Origin: Novosphingobium flavum
GTDB taxonomy: Bacteria; Pseudomonadota; Alphaproteobacteria; Sphingomonadales; Sphingomonadaceae
Reading direction: 5' to 3'
Length of the DNA: 64,000 nucleotides
NCBI RefSeq assembly: GCF_014230315.1
Contig: NZ_JACLAW010000004.1
Span: 248,001-312,000 of the forward strand
In this document: piece by piece, positions 37,001-45,460 of the stretch
Layout: each line of letters begins with the position of its first letter
Numbering within the stretch: the stretch's first letter is position 1
Program-made: the position numbers and the translations under genes
Notes under the pieces: model-generated
Databases searched by the model: none
Seen by the model: only the letters and a program-made list of their open reading frames with translations
What the model was told of the DNA's origin: nothing

Positions 37001-38011
37001 CAGATCGTGATCGACACCGACCAGGACAGCTCAAATGGCTACCTGCTGGCCGATACTACCGATGCGAACGGCTACTATTCGTTCGACGGCCTGACGCTCA
37101 ATACCCTGGTCACCGGCGGCACGCTGGGCGATCACATCGGCCAGACGCTGTACCTTTATGAAGTCACCAAGGACGGCTTCACCCAGACCTACAACGGCGG
37201 TTACAGCTTCACGATCACCAGCGGCCTGACCATCGAGGGTGAGAGCGGTGATGCCGTGCAGGGCAATTTCGGCAATCACATGATGGCCGGGGCCAACCGC
37301 ACGCCGGGCTTCTGGCAATCGACCCTGGGCAAGTCGCTGTATGACGGCAACGACAACAACAACGGCGATGCCAATGGCCCGAAGGACGGTGATCAGGGCC
37401 GCAGCGACGAAGCGCTGAGCAAGGAAGGCTGGACCACCACCGATCTGCTGAGCAAGTACGGCATCGATACCGCGGACGCCGGCACCAAGCCCGATACCTT
37501 CATCGTGTGGGGAGATAGCGACGCCATCAAGGAGCCCGGGGAAATCCTGCTCACCTCCGCCCAGCTGGCCTTCTGGGTCGGCGGCGGCTCCAAGGGCGGC
37601 AACGATTTCCTCTCGATCCTCGAGCGCGACGTGGCTGCGGTCTTCCTCAACACGCTCAACAATGCCTCGCTGGGCACGCCGGATGAAGAAACCGGTGACG
37701 TGCGCACCGGGATCACCGCGCTCGATCCTTCGCTCACGGATTCGACCGATTCCTACTACGACGCGATCGCCTTCATCCTGAAGTACGATCCCGATCTCGA
37801 TGGCACGGCCAGCGGCAGCAAGAAGGACCAGCAGGCCGACTGGAACAGTTTCGGTTCGGCCGCCCATATCGAACTGGCGGCCTACAACGAAAGCGGCGAG
37901 GCCAATCAGGGCTTCACCACCACGCTGGTGCAGGTGGCGATGGACGGCGACGACTACTCGAGCGCGCTGGTCCAGAACTATCTGGCGGTCCAGGGCGGCG
38001 TGATCGTCTGA
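34058..38011 (+). CDS. giant SdrD B-like repeat surface/secreted protein (1317 aa), predicted type I secretion substrate
   Basis: ATG 34058 follows TTGGAGG; an in-frame ATG at 33971 lacks a ribosome site. There is no Sec signal peptide. Residues 1-250 are a unique Asx/Thr-rich beta domain. From about 253 to 1070 run SdrD B/Cna-B-like modules, each opening with an acidic calcium-type loop (DLDGDGAWDGGE, DMDGDGAIENGD, DMNGNGVVNAGD, DSDGDSGWDQGE). Residues 497-835 are three near-identical 113-residue copies. A different C-terminal domain (from NRTPGFWQSTLG) ends QGGVIV, the hydrophobic tail typical of type I substrates. The next two genes encode a type I ABC transporter and adaptor. Likely role: calcium-stabilised adhesin or matrix protein. 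Confidence 0.85.
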   Translation: MVTLVFNDDDATYRNASSTQFYYDLTTKTGDSTEELGGALFLTQPAEGSSGTGLIQAFVRLQASGTEDGYNTSGRPIDGDYELNTSLSFTHNLKITDIPTLEINGTLYYEFRLDINQTNNSPLISLDQLKIYTSTTGSLTAEITDPAFTGATTPIYNLDTGTNKSVLLDYSLQAGSGKSDLFVYVPVASFGTTTNNTVVYLYSSFGEIGAIDASDGLVSLSGDTVSDIYGDYATNDGFEEWSVAKQIPGVEFSGYKWHDLDGDGAWDGGEGVLPGWQINYTVAYTITYKGNQTQNPPVSDSFTASAVTDANGLYTFKVPTFTDTNIQNIAYTLTIAETLQDPTVWTNTYGGYLDLNSDPVSPTVITFTDGDIDGKGSDIDTHADLGVAQALNFGNFQLYSISGTKFEDMDGDGAIENGDTGLGGFRIFIDANNSGTYNAGEKFAITAADGTWEITGLTGAYNGMKVLEEDKAGYVQTYGELGYGIVGTSGNDQDGMDFANFELFDLSGHKYEDMNGNGVVNAGDLGLEGWRVFIDNDNDGVVETSDGNGTWDAGEKFDFTDATGYWEITGLDKSYNGYKVLEQNQAGWVQTLGTAGYPIVATSGNDQTFDFANFELFDLSGHKYEDMNGNGVVNVGDLGLEGWRVFIDNDNDGVVETSDGNGTWDAGEKFDFTDATGYWEITGLDKSYNGYKVLEQNQAGWVQTLGTAGYPIVATSGNDQTFDFANFELFDLSGHKYEDMNGNGVVNAGDLGLEGWRVFIDNDNDGVVETSDGNGTWDAGEKFDFTDATGYWEITGLDKSYNGYKVLEQNQAGWVQTLGTAGYPIVATSGNDQTFNFANFEKFDISGYKWEDSDGDSGWDQGETGKEGWTIYIEGDLDGDGLYDDYADDTTTDADGFYSFTDLGPGKYRIFEDETVDGWTKTFGVTAIVIGVSGVSVSGTEGKAEDLNFGNFEEMNLSGFKWGDSDGNSDWNGAEGGLTGWQIVIDTDQDSSNGYLLADTTDANGYYSFDGLTLNTLVTGGTLGDHIGQTLYLYEVTKDGFTQTYNGGYSFTITSGLTIEGESGDAVQGNFGNHMMAGANRTPGFWQSTLGKSLYDGNDNNNGDANGPKDGDQGRSDEALSKEGWTTTDLLSKYGIDTADAGTKPDTFIVWGDSDAIKEPGEILLTSAQLAFWVGGGSKGGNDFLSILERDVAAVFLNTLNNASLGTPDEETGDVRTGITALDPSLTDSTDSYYDAIAFILKYDPDLDGTASGSKKDQQADWNSFGSAAHIELAAYNESGEANQGFTTTLVQVAMDGDDYSSALVQNYLAVQGGVIV
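35546..36562 (+). repeat. three tandem 339-bp repeats within the SdrD-like gene
   Basis: Copies at 35546-35884, 35885-36223 and 36224-36562, exactly 113 codons each. Differences I can see are a handful of bases (GCCGGTGAC/GTCGGCGAC/GCCGGTGAC, ACCAGC/ACGAGC, GTCGCC/GTTGCC), so most synonymous positions are identical too. This indicates recent duplication or ongoing gene conversion. Confidence 0.95.
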
Positions 38012-38098
38012 CCGGTTTCCCCCCGGGGCGCGGGCGGCATGGTGCCGTCCGCGCTTCCGGGTGGGCCGGGCGGGCGTGACGCGGGAAAGGGGGGCAAA

Positions 38099-39850
38099 GT
38101 GGCGGTAAACGAGGTCGAACTGCCGAAAGGCCGGATCGCGGACTGGCTGGCGGGTCCGCTCAGGGCAAATCGCTCCATCTACGTCAAGGTCGCGCTGGCC
38201 GCCGCCCTGATCAACCTCTTCGCGCTGATCACCGCGCTGTTCACGATGACGGTCTATGACCGGGTCGTGCCCAACAACGCCACGGATTCGCTGGTCGGGC
38301 TGACCATCGGCCTCGTCCTGATCCTGCTGTTCGACTTCGTGCTCAAGCTGCTGCGCGCCTATTTCGTCGACGTGGCAGGCGCCCGGATCGACCGCGACAT
38401 CGGTCGGGCGATCTTCAACCAGATCCTCAACATGCGGATGGACCTGCGCCGCCATTCCACCGGCGGCCTGTCCGCGCTGGTGCGCGAGATCGAGACCCTG
38501 CGCGATTTCTTCGCCTCGGCCACGATCACCGCGCTGGTCGACCTGCCGTTCATCGTCATCACCCTGTCGGTGATCGCGCTGATCGGCGGCTGGATCGTCT
38601 TCGTGCCGATGATGATGGTGCCGCTGGTCGCGGCCGGGGCCCTGCTGTCGCAGCCGCTGATGCGGCGGCTCTCGGCCCAGACCCTGGGCGAGGCACTGGG
38701 CAAGCAGTCGGTGCTGGTCGAGACCATCGGCAGCCTCGAGACGGTCAAGTCGGCCAACGCGGGCCCCATCCTTTCCGGCCGCTGGGATGCCGCGGTCAGC
38801 CGTCACGCCAGCTCGTCGCTGCGCCAGCGGGTGATCTCGACGATTTCGATCAACATCGCCGGCACGGCCCAGACCATGGCCTATACCGGGGTGGTGATCT
38901 ACGGCGTCTTCGCCATTGCCGAGCAGCGCCTGACCATGGGCGGGGTGATCGCCTGCTCGATCCTCGCCGGCCGGGTGGTCGCCCCGCTCGGCACGATCGC
39001 CCACCTGCTCACCCGCCTTCACGCCGCGCGCACGGCCTACCAGCAGATCGACCGGTTCATGTCGCAGCCGGTCGAGGGACCGGCCGGGATCGGCCTTGGC
39101 GTGGGCAACTGCGATGGCGGGATCGAGTTCCGCGAGGTCGATTTTCGCTACCCCGATGCGGCGGAACTGGCACTCACCCGGGTCTCGTTCAAGATCGAGC
39201 CGGGCGAGCATGTCGCCCTGATCGGCCCGATCGGCTCGGGCAAGTCGACCATTGCGCGGCTTGCCATCGGGCTGTTCCCGCCGTCGAGCGGGCTGGTCCT
39301 GGTCGACGGGACCGACATCCGCCAGCTCGCCCCCGGCGCCCTGCGCGCCAAGACCGGGGCCCTGTTCCAGGACAATGCCCTGCTCACCGGCACGCTCCGC
39401 GACAACATCCTGCTCGGCCGCGAGAACGTCGATGACGAGGAAATGATCCGCGCCGCCACGATCAGTCTGGCGCACGACTTCATCAGCAAGCTGCCGCATG
39501 GTTACGAACTTGGCCTGTCCGACCGGGGCGAGGGGCTGTCGGGCGGCCAGAAGCAGTCGATCGCCATGGCCCGGGCGCTCGTCGGCCGGCCCCCGATCAT
39601 CATTCTCGATGAGCCGACCTCCTCGGTCGACACCGAAACCGAGCAGCGCCTGATCAATAACCTGCGCGAGGAGTTCGAAGGCCGCACGCTGATCCTGATC
39701 ACGCACCGTCCGTCGCTGCTTCGCCTGGTCGACCGGATCATCATGCTGTCCGCCGGGCGGGTGGTGATGGACGGCACCCCGCAATCCATCCGCGACCGGG
39801 TGGCCGATATCCGCACAGCATCGAGGAAGAGCGATGGCCGAGCTGCTTGA
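38099..39850 (+). CDS. type I secretion ABC transporter, permease-ATPase fusion (583 aa)
   Basis: Inner membrane exporter of the HlyB/PrtD family. GTG 38099 has AAAGGGGGG just upstream and is preferred over ATG 38039, which has no ribosome site. TM domain about residues 25-330 with six helices, then nucleotide-binding domain: Walker A GPIGSGKST (376-384), signature LSGGQ (480-484), Walker B IIILDE (500-505), H-loop ITHRP. There is no N-terminal C39 peptidase or C39-like domain, so it is the short PrtD-like form. Placed 87 nt after the SdrD-like gene and overlapping the HlyD gene by 17 nt. Confidence 0.93.
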   Translation: MAVNEVELPKGRIADWLAGPLRANRSIYVKVALAAALINLFALITALFTMTVYDRVVPNNATDSLVGLTIGLVLILLFDFVLKLLRAYFVDVAGARIDRDIGRAIFNQILNMRMDLRRHSTGGLSALVREIETLRDFFASATITALVDLPFIVITLSVIALIGGWIVFVPMMMVPLVAAGALLSQPLMRRLSAQTLGEALGKQSVLVETIGSLETVKSANAGPILSGRWDAAVSRHASSSLRQRVISTISINIAGTAQTMAYTGVVIYGVFAIAEQRLTMGGVIACSILAGRVVAPLGTIAHLLTRLHAARTAYQQIDRFMSQPVEGPAGIGLGVGNCDGGIEFREVDFRYPDAAELALTRVSFKIEPGEHVALIGPIGSGKSTIARLAIGLFPPSSGLVLVDGTDIRQLAPGALRAKTGALFQDNALLTGTLRDNILLGRENVDDEEMIRAATISLAHDFISKLPHGYELGLSDRGEGLSGGQKQSIAMARALVGRPPIIILDEPTSSVDTETEQRLINNLREEFEGRTLILITHRPSLLRLVDRIIMLSAGRVVMDGTPQSIRDRVADIRTASRKSDGRAA

Positions 39851-41141
39851 ACTGCTTCGTGGCGGCGATGCCGCGGTCGAGGACCAGGAGTTCGTCGCGC
39901 ACCGTTCGGCGAACCTGGTGCTGTGGACGATCCTCGCCTTCATCGGCGCCGCCGTGCTCTGGGCGGCGCTGACCCAGATCGATCGCAGTGTGCGCGGGAT
40001 GGGCCGGGTCGTGCCCAGTTCCAAGCTGCAGGTCGTCTCCAACCTCGAAGGCGGGGTGATCGAGCAGATCCTCGTGCGGCCGGGGCAGACCGTGCGCAAG
40101 GGCGATATCCTCGTGCGCCTCTCGCCCACCCTGTCCGGCGCCGCCTTCGGCTCGTCCAATGCCGAGGTCAGCGCGCTCGAGGCCAAGATCGCCCGGCTCA
40201 ACGCCGAAGTGCGCGGCACATCGCCCGACTATGCGACCACGCCCAGCGGCCAGCGCGAGATCGAGCAATCGCTGCACTCGGCCAAGATGGCCGAACTGCA
40301 AAGCTCGATGGCCGCCGCCGCGGCGCGGGTGAACCAGGCCGAGCGGGCCGTGGTCGAGGCGCAGTCGCTGCTCGAGGCGCGGCGCGGCAATCTCGAGGCG
40401 ACCGAAAAGGAGCTGGCGATGATCCGCCCGCTGGTCGAGAGCGGGATCGTGCCGCGGATGGACCTGATCAAGACCGAGAATCAGGCCCAGATCGCGCGCA
40501 AGGAGGTTGATTCGGCCTCGGCCGCGCTGGCCCGCGCCCATTCCGGCGTGGCCGAAGCCCGCGCCCAGACCGCCCAGACGCGCGGTGACTGGCTGACCCG
40601 CACCGCGAGCGAACTCTCCGTCGCCCAGGCCGAACTCAGCATCAAGCAGCAGCAGCTTCCGGCCCTGTCGGACAAGGTCGACCGCACGGTGATCCGCTCG
40701 CCGGTGACCGGCAAGGTCAACCGGGTGCTGGTGACCACGGTGGGCGGCTCGGTCGCCGCCGGATCGCCGATCGCCGAGATCGTGCCCTCGCACGACGTTC
40801 TCTATGTCGAGGCCAAGATCAAGCCGGCGGACATTGCCAATGTCCGCCTCGGCCAGCCCGCCCGGCTCGAGATCACCGCTTACAATCGCGCGATCTATGG
40901 CACGCTCGACGGTTCGGTCACCTCGATCTCGCCCGATGCCGTGGCCGACGAGAAGACCCGCGAGCCGTTCTACGATGTCGAGATCCAGACCAGCGACCGG
41001 CTGGTTGACCGCGAGGGCAAGCTGCTCAGCATTGGCCCCGGCATGATCGCCAATGTCAGCCTGCTCGGGGAGAAGCGCTCGGTCCTCGCCTACATCTTCA
41101 CCCCGATCACGCGGCTGAGCCAGACCGCCTTCCGCGACTGA
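39834..41141 (+). CDS. HlyD-family type I secretion periplasmic adaptor (435 aa)
   Basis: Membrane fusion protein. Short cytoplasmic N-terminus, one TM helix (about 27-46, NLVLWTILAFIGAAVLWAAL), lipoyl half-motifs (SNLEGGVIEQILVRPGQTV and VIRSPVTGKVNRVLVTTVGG) flanking a long coiled-coil hairpin (about 100-285), and a C-terminal beta domain ending FTPITRLSQTAFRD. It overlaps the ABC gene by 17 nt. No dedicated outer membrane channel gene follows, so a TolC from elsewhere must complete the apparatus. Confidence 0.93.
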   Translation: MAELLELLRGGDAAVEDQEFVAHRSANLVLWTILAFIGAAVLWAALTQIDRSVRGMGRVVPSSKLQVVSNLEGGVIEQILVRPGQTVRKGDILVRLSPTLSGAAFGSSNAEVSALEAKIARLNAEVRGTSPDYATTPSGQREIEQSLHSAKMAELQSSMAAAAARVNQAERAVVEAQSLLEARRGNLEATEKELAMIRPLVESGIVPRMDLIKTENQAQIARKEVDSASAALARAHSGVAEARAQTAQTRGDWLTRTASELSVAQAELSIKQQQLPALSDKVDRTVIRSPVTGKVNRVLVTTVGGSVAAGSPIAEIVPSHDVLYVEAKIKPADIANVRLGQPARLEITAYNRAIYGTLDGSVTSISPDAVADEKTREPFYDVEIQTSDRLVDREGKLLSIGPGMIANVSLLGEKRSVLAYIFTPITRLSQTAFRD

Positions 41142-41143
41142 AC

Positions 41144-41171
41144 CTGCAAGGGCATTGCAGTGCCCTTGCAG
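41144..41171. terminator. perfect 11-bp hairpin at a convergent junction
   Basis: CTGCAAGGGCA (41144-41154) pairs perfectly with TGCCCTTGCAG (41161-41171) around the loop TTGCAG, three bases after the HlyD stop and before the converging esterase stop at 41190. The TTGCA words at 41155, 41166 and 41177 are spaced 11 bp apart, echoing the array at 25777. Likely bidirectional terminator. Confidence 0.65.
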
Positions 41172-41189
41172 TACCGTTGCAAATCGCGC

Positions 41190-42830
41190 TCAGTGCGCCG
41201 GCTGGCTGGCGTAGAAGCGCTTCCAGAAGTCGACCTTGGCCGCGTCGGCAAGCGGGATCGGGGCGAACTTGTGGCCCAGTTCCATCACCTGCTCGGTCGT
41301 CCCGTCGAAGGCCGGCCAGCGCGGCAGGCCGGGTCCGTTGGGATTGCCGGTGCGCGCGAAATTGGCCCAATAGGACGACATCAGGTCCGCCACCCGCCGG
41401 TCGTCCGCCCCCCAGTCGGGCAGCGGGTTGTTGAAGGTGTAGCGCAGGTCCGCGCCGTGATAGACGCCGACGAGATCCTTCTGCGGCCCCGGCGGCGCCT
41501 TGGTGAAGAAGTAGAGGAAGACCGGCTTGGTCCGGCCGCGGGTGAAGACCTGTGCCCACATCCACGGCGAAACCCGCTGGTTGTCGCGGATCGAGGCATT
41601 GGCCGCGTCGAAGACCTCGCGGTCGCTCGTCGCGGGGTAGAGTTTCAGGAACTCGTCGGCCATGGCGCCGTAGCGCTTGCGGGCATAGGCCTGGTATCCG
41701 GCAAGGCCGAGGAACGGCGGGCTGGCCGGCTTCGCGCCCTTGCCGGCGACGACGTAATCAAAGGCCGTGTCGGGCGCGGCGCCATTCTCGTCGAGGTTCT
41801 CGCCGGCCAGTTCATCGACGTCGGCCTGGGCCCCGGCGGCATAGGTCTCGGCGAACATGCGCGGCAGGACGTAGCCGTCCTTCACATAGGTCCAGAGCAG
41901 GTCGCTCGTCGTCTTGCGATAGGCCGCGACCACCTGCTGCCACGGCATGGCGCGCAATTCGGCCACCGACTTCACCCCGGCCCCTGCCATGAACTTCAGC
42001 CCGTCGACCTCGGCTTCCTTGAGCGGCATGTACTTCATCGCCACCTGCATCAGCAGTGGATCATTCGGATGGAGTGCATGGCTCTCGTTGATCATCCGGT
42101 GGAACAGGCCCCGGGCGAGCGGCGAGAGCGAGAGGAAATGGGCCGAGCCCGATCCGAACGATTGACCGGCGATGGTCACGTTGCGCGGGTCGCCGCCGAA
42201 CCTGGCGATGTTGCGCTGGACCCATTTGAGCGCGGCGATATCGTCCATCAGGCCATAGTTGCCCGAGACGCCGTGAGCGCTTTCGCGCGACAGTTCCGGG
42301 GTGGCGAGCAGGCCCATCACGCCGCCGCGATAGTTGACCGTGACCACGATCACGCCCTTTTTCGCCAGCGCGGCACCGTCATAGCGCGGTTCGGACGCGG
42401 CGCCGAAGCCCCGCCCGCCGCCGTGGAACCACACGATCACCGGGCGCTTTTCGGCCGCGCTGCGCGCGCCGGTCCAGACGTCGACGTTGAGGCAATCCTC
42501 GTCGATCTTGACGCCCGCGATGTCCTTGATTTCCTCGCCCGGCCACTGCGGGCAGACCGCGCCGGGATCGGCGGCGGGCCGCACACCCTTCCACGCTTTC
42601 ACCGGGGCGGGCGGGCGCCAGCGCAGCGCGCCCACGGGCGCCGCCGCATAGGGCAGGCCGCGAAAGGTGACGACGCCCGCCTGCGAGGTCGGTCCGCCGC
42701 GCGCGAGCCCGCCCTCGACCTGCAGCGGAACGGTGCCGAGGCGCGGCGCGGCGCGCTTGCCGGCCGCAGCGACTGGGGATGCTGCACACAGCGCGAGCGC
42801 GAGTGACAGGGAAATCGCGATATGCCTCAA
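41190..42830 (-). CDS. exported type B carboxylesterase (546 aa)
   Basis: Alpha/beta-hydrolase of the carboxylesterase/para-nitrobenzyl esterase family. The start is TTG 42830 with GGAGAG 4 nt upstream, which places a clean signal peptide (RHIAISLSLALALCAASPVA) at the N-terminus; longer starts add a basic extension. Oxyanion-hole region VWFHGGGRGFG, nucleophile elbow TIAGQSFGSGSAHF (GQSFG instead of the usual GESAG), EDCLNVDVW, and a C-terminal catalytic His in GVYHGADLRYTF. Probably cleaves an ester in the periplasm for the adjacent catabolic genes. Substrate unknown. Confidence 0.88.
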   Translation of the reverse strand: MRHIAISLSLALALCAASPVAAAGKRAAPRLGTVPLQVEGGLARGGPTSQAGVVTFRGLPYAAAPVGALRWRPPAPVKAWKGVRPAADPGAVCPQWPGEEIKDIAGVKIDEDCLNVDVWTGARSAAEKRPVIVWFHGGGRGFGAASEPRYDGAALAKKGVIVVTVNYRGGVMGLLATPELSRESAHGVSGNYGLMDDIAALKWVQRNIARFGGDPRNVTIAGQSFGSGSAHFLSLSPLARGLFHRMINESHALHPNDPLLMQVAMKYMPLKEAEVDGLKFMAGAGVKSVAELRAMPWQQVVAAYRKTTSDLLWTYVKDGYVLPRMFAETYAAGAQADVDELAGENLDENGAAPDTAFDYVVAGKGAKPASPPFLGLAGYQAYARKRYGAMADEFLKLYPATSDREVFDAANASIRDNQRVSPWMWAQVFTRGRTKPVFLYFFTKAPPGPQKDLVGVYHGADLRYTFNNPLPDWGADDRRVADLMSSYWANFARTGNPNGPGLPRWPAFDGTTEQVMELGHKFAPIPLADAAKVDFWKRFYASQPAH

Positions 42831-42962
42831 TGGTCTCTCCGCACGGCTTGTTCTTGGGCAGGACGCGGCAGAAACGGGCCGTCCCGGACGGGCGGCCGCG
42901 CCGCCGGGCGCCATGTGCAGCGGCCATATCGCGCCGCCGGACCGATTCAAAACAGCATATCC

Positions 42963-42978
42963 TGATCCTGCAGGATCA
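42963..42978. promoter_or_regulatory. perfect 16-bp palindrome upstream of the carboxylesterase
   Basis: TGATCCTG-CAGGATCA is fully self-complementary and lies about 130 bp upstream of the esterase start, between it and the LysR stop. It looks like an operator for a dimeric repressor (GntR- or TetR-like), though a terminator role for the LysR gene is possible. Confidence 0.45.
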
Positions 42979-43004
42979 CGCGGGCTTATGCCTGCGCGGC
43001 CGGA

Positions 43005-43907
43005 TCATTCCGCCAGCAGGGGCGTGGCCGGGTTGAACAGGCTGGCGATCTCGAAGATCTCGACCAGGCAGTCCTTGAGGTGGTTGACCGTCGGCTCGAT
43101 CAGGCTCTGGCGCGACGTGATCACGCCGACTTCCTTGACCAGGCTCTTGCCGTGCAGCGGCAGGGCACGCACCCCGCGCGGCAAGTCGTGCCCGCCGCCC
43201 GTGAGCGGGACAAGCGCCACGCCCTGACCCTCCGCCACGGCCGAGAGCATGGACTTGGCCGGGATTTCCGGCGCATCGGCAATGGTGAAGGGCAGGGTGC
43301 GCAGGAAGCGCTCGACCTGACGCCCGCCGAACGAGAGCCGGTCATAGCGCAGCAGCGGCTCGCTTTGCAGCACGCGGCGCCAGTCGCTCTCCTCGCAGGA
43401 TGAGGGCACGATCAGCAGGTAGGGATCGCGGGTCAAGATGCTCCAGCGCGTTTCCGGCGGCAGGCTGAAGGGGGGTTTGACGATGATCGCAAGGTCGATC
43501 TCGCCGGTATCGACCTGGTCGAGCAGGTGCAGCGAGACGTCGGGGATCAGCTGGATGCGCTGGTCGGCATAGCGTTCGTGGAACAGGGCGAGCGCGCGGT
43601 CGAGCAGCGGCGAGCGGGCCGAGGGGATCGCGCCGAGGCGCAGGTCGCGGCTCAGCCTCTCGTCATCCAGTTCGCCGAGGGTTTCGACGAGGCGGACGAT
43701 GGTCTTGGCGCGCGCCAGTACGCGGTAGCCGTCGTTGTTGAGCTTGGCCGAATGGCCGGTGCGGTCGAACAGCTGGAAGCCGATCTTCTCTTCCAGCCGT
43801 TTGATATGACCACTCACCGCGGCCTGCGTCAGCCCGATCCGTTCCGCCGCCGACGAAAAGGTGCCGTACTGCGCCACGGCGATAAAGGTCTTCAGTTCCG
43901 TGACCAA
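43005..43907 (-). CDS. LysR-family transcriptional regulator (300 aa)
   Basis: The start is TTG 43907 with AGGAGA 7 nt upstream, giving the usual N-terminus LVTELKTFIAVAQYGTFSSA. Helix-turn-helix SSAAERIGLTQAAVSGHIKR followed by RLEEKIGFQLFDR; effector domain from about residue 90 with LAIIVKPPFSLPPETRW and GVALVPLTGG. It lies beside carboxylesterase, epimerase-like and lactonase genes, and an ATAAC-N5-GTTAT box sits upstream of the lactonase, making it the best candidate regulator of this island. The effector cannot be deduced. Confidence 0.9.
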   Translation of the reverse strand: MVTELKTFIAVAQYGTFSSAAERIGLTQAAVSGHIKRLEEKIGFQLFDRTGHSAKLNNDGYRVLARAKTIVRLVETLGELDDERLSRDLRLGAIPSARSPLLDRALALFHERYADQRIQLIPDVSLHLLDQVDTGEIDLAIIVKPPFSLPPETRWSILTRDPYLLIVPSSCEESDWRRVLQSEPLLRYDRLSFGGRQVERFLRTLPFTIADAPEIPAKSMLSAVAEGQGVALVPLTGGGHDLPRGVRALPLHGKSLVKEVGVITSRQSLIEPTVNHLKDCLVEIFEIASLFNPATPLLAE

Positions 43908-43989
43908 GCGCGATCTCCTCGGCCAAGGATATAGCGCAGTCGTGGCCGGAGCAAAGGCGAAACAGCCCGGATTTCCGGACGAACGCGCT

Positions 43990-45096
43990 TCATCGTGCGG
44001 AATAGCGATAGCGCCAGGCCCAGTGCTGCTCGGCGCCGGGGGCGACGTCGATCGCCACATAGGGTTCGACCGCAGTGACCGTGCGGATCGACCAGAACAG
44101 CGCGCGGGCGATCGGACTGTCGCTGTAGCCGGAGATCGAACCGCCGCCGGACTGGCGAACGGTGAAGACCGGAGCCGTGTTGATAGGAGCCGAGCCGGGG
44201 GTGGGGAAGGACACACTCTCACCCCGCCCGAGCGCGCGGTGGAAGGTCAGGCTTTCGCCCTCGACCTTGGCCAGTGCCGGGTCCTTGGGTGTCTGTCCGC
44301 GCAGCAGCGGCGAGGTGACAGTCGTTGCCGGATCGACCCGGTAATCGCCGAAGCGCATGAAATTGTGGCTGTAGACCTGGCTGACGATCGGCTTGCGCCC
44401 GGTATTGCTGAGGCGGTGGTCGACCAGCACCTCGCCGCCGGGCAGGATCGCCACGGTCTTCTCGTAGCGGTAGGCATAGCCGTCTGCCGCGAGGGGCAAA
44501 TAGTGCACGAACGTGATCTTCCCCGCGCCGCGCGTAACCTGCCAGGCACCGTTATCGACCACGGCATAGCTGTTGAAACGGTTGTAGGGGCGATCGTCGG
44601 CGCGCAGCAGGCGGCCGACGCCGATCTTGATGAAGGTGCCGCCCGGCTCCGCCTCGCCATAGCCGGGGGTGAACACGGGCGCGGCGCCGACGAATTCCTC
44701 GGCCGGGCCGGTGCCGTTGGTCTGCGGACCGGTGACAATGCGCTGGCCGTCGTCGACATAGTCGCGCACACCCGGCGCCACGGCGTCGAACCATGGACCA
44801 TGGAAGGCCCTTTGCCCGAGCCGGAGACTAAGGATCATGCCCGACCAGTCGAACCGCGTGCCGCGATAGAAGCCGAGCCCCGGATCGGGCAGGGCCAGTT
44901 CTATCCTCACGCCGCCGCGTTCGATCGTGGCGCGCGGCGCGCGGGCAATCAGCGCCGCGACCGGTTCGGCGCCCGCTGCTGCGGCCGGATCATCGGCGGC
45001 CGCGGCGGGGGCGATCCCGGCAGCGGCGAACGAGAGCGCCGCGACGGCGATCATCGCGCGGGACTTGGGCATCGCGCGGGATTCGGGACGGGCCAT
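43990..45096 (-). CDS. exported aldose-1-epimerase-like (mutarotase-fold) protein (368 aa)
   Basis: ATG 45096 has GGAGGAT 6 nt upstream. Signal peptide residues about 1-34 (MPKSRAMIAVAALSFAAAGI core). The mature part contains LGFYRGTRFDWSGMI, EFVGAAPVFTPGYGEA, IGVGRLLRADDRPYNRF and LVDHRLSNTGRKPIVSQVYSHNF, a pattern I associate with galactose-mutarotase-like proteins of unknown role in Bacteroidetes and sphingomonads. The His/Glu catalytic pair of real epimerases is not clearly assignable. Divergent from the lactonase gene. Likely binds or isomerises a sugar or sugar-like cyclic substrate in the periplasm. Confidence 0.6.
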   Translation of the reverse strand: MARPESRAMPKSRAMIAVAALSFAAAGIAPAAAADDPAAAAGAEPVAALIARAPRATIERGGVRIELALPDPGLGFYRGTRFDWSGMILSLRLGQRAFHGPWFDAVAPGVRDYVDDGQRIVTGPQTNGTGPAEEFVGAAPVFTPGYGEAEPGGTFIKIGVGRLLRADDRPYNRFNSYAVVDNGAWQVTRGAGKITFVHYLPLAADGYAYRYEKTVAILPGGEVLVDHRLSNTGRKPIVSQVYSHNFMRFGDYRVDPATTVTSPLLRGQTPKDPALAKVEGESLTFHRALGRGESVSFPTPGSAPINTAPVFTVRQSGGGSISGYSDSPIARALFWSIRTVTAVEPYVAIDVAPGAEQHWAWRYRYSAR

Positions 45097-45460
45097 CGGT
45101 ATCCTCCAGCGGGCCGGTTCGGGCTGGCCGGCTTGTTCGGGTCGAGCAAAATTGTACAAAGATCGGGGCGGTTGATGCAAGGGGCCCGCGGTCATTCGGG
45201 GCGGATAGGCTATCGCGAATCTTGATGGGGGTGTTCCATCCTTGGCGGAACGACGCGCTGGCGGGTAGGAAAAAATCTCGGTTTTCAGCCGTATATGGCC
45301 AACGTGAAGCAGATCTGGCGGGCACGGCGCGCATAACGTTTCGTTATGGTGGAGGCCAAGGATATACCGTTTTATCCGGGCGTCCCCTCGCCTTAGAAGC
45401 GCGGCGAAGGAAAGGGGCTCGACAGAGTCCCGTAGTCTATTGGGTCAGGAGGAGCCGCGC
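45097..45460. promoter_or_regulatory. divergent regulatory region, epimerase-like / lactonase
   Basis: 364 bp without a supported gene. It contains TTGTACAA (45152-45159), a perfect 8-bp palindrome close to the epimerase-like gene, and a strong 17-bp dyad at 45332-45348 nearer the lactonase. The right part is comparatively AT-rich (GGATATACCGTTTTATCC). Promoters for both directions are expected here. Confidence 0.5.
45332..45348. promoter_or_regulatory. LysR-type dyad CATAACG-TTT-CGTTATG
   Basis: A perfect 7-bp inverted repeat with a 3-bp spacer, containing ATAAC-N5-GTTAT and a T-N11-A core as in LysR recognition boxes. It is 113 bp upstream of the lactonase start and in the control region shared with the epimerase-like gene. 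Confidence 0.6.
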
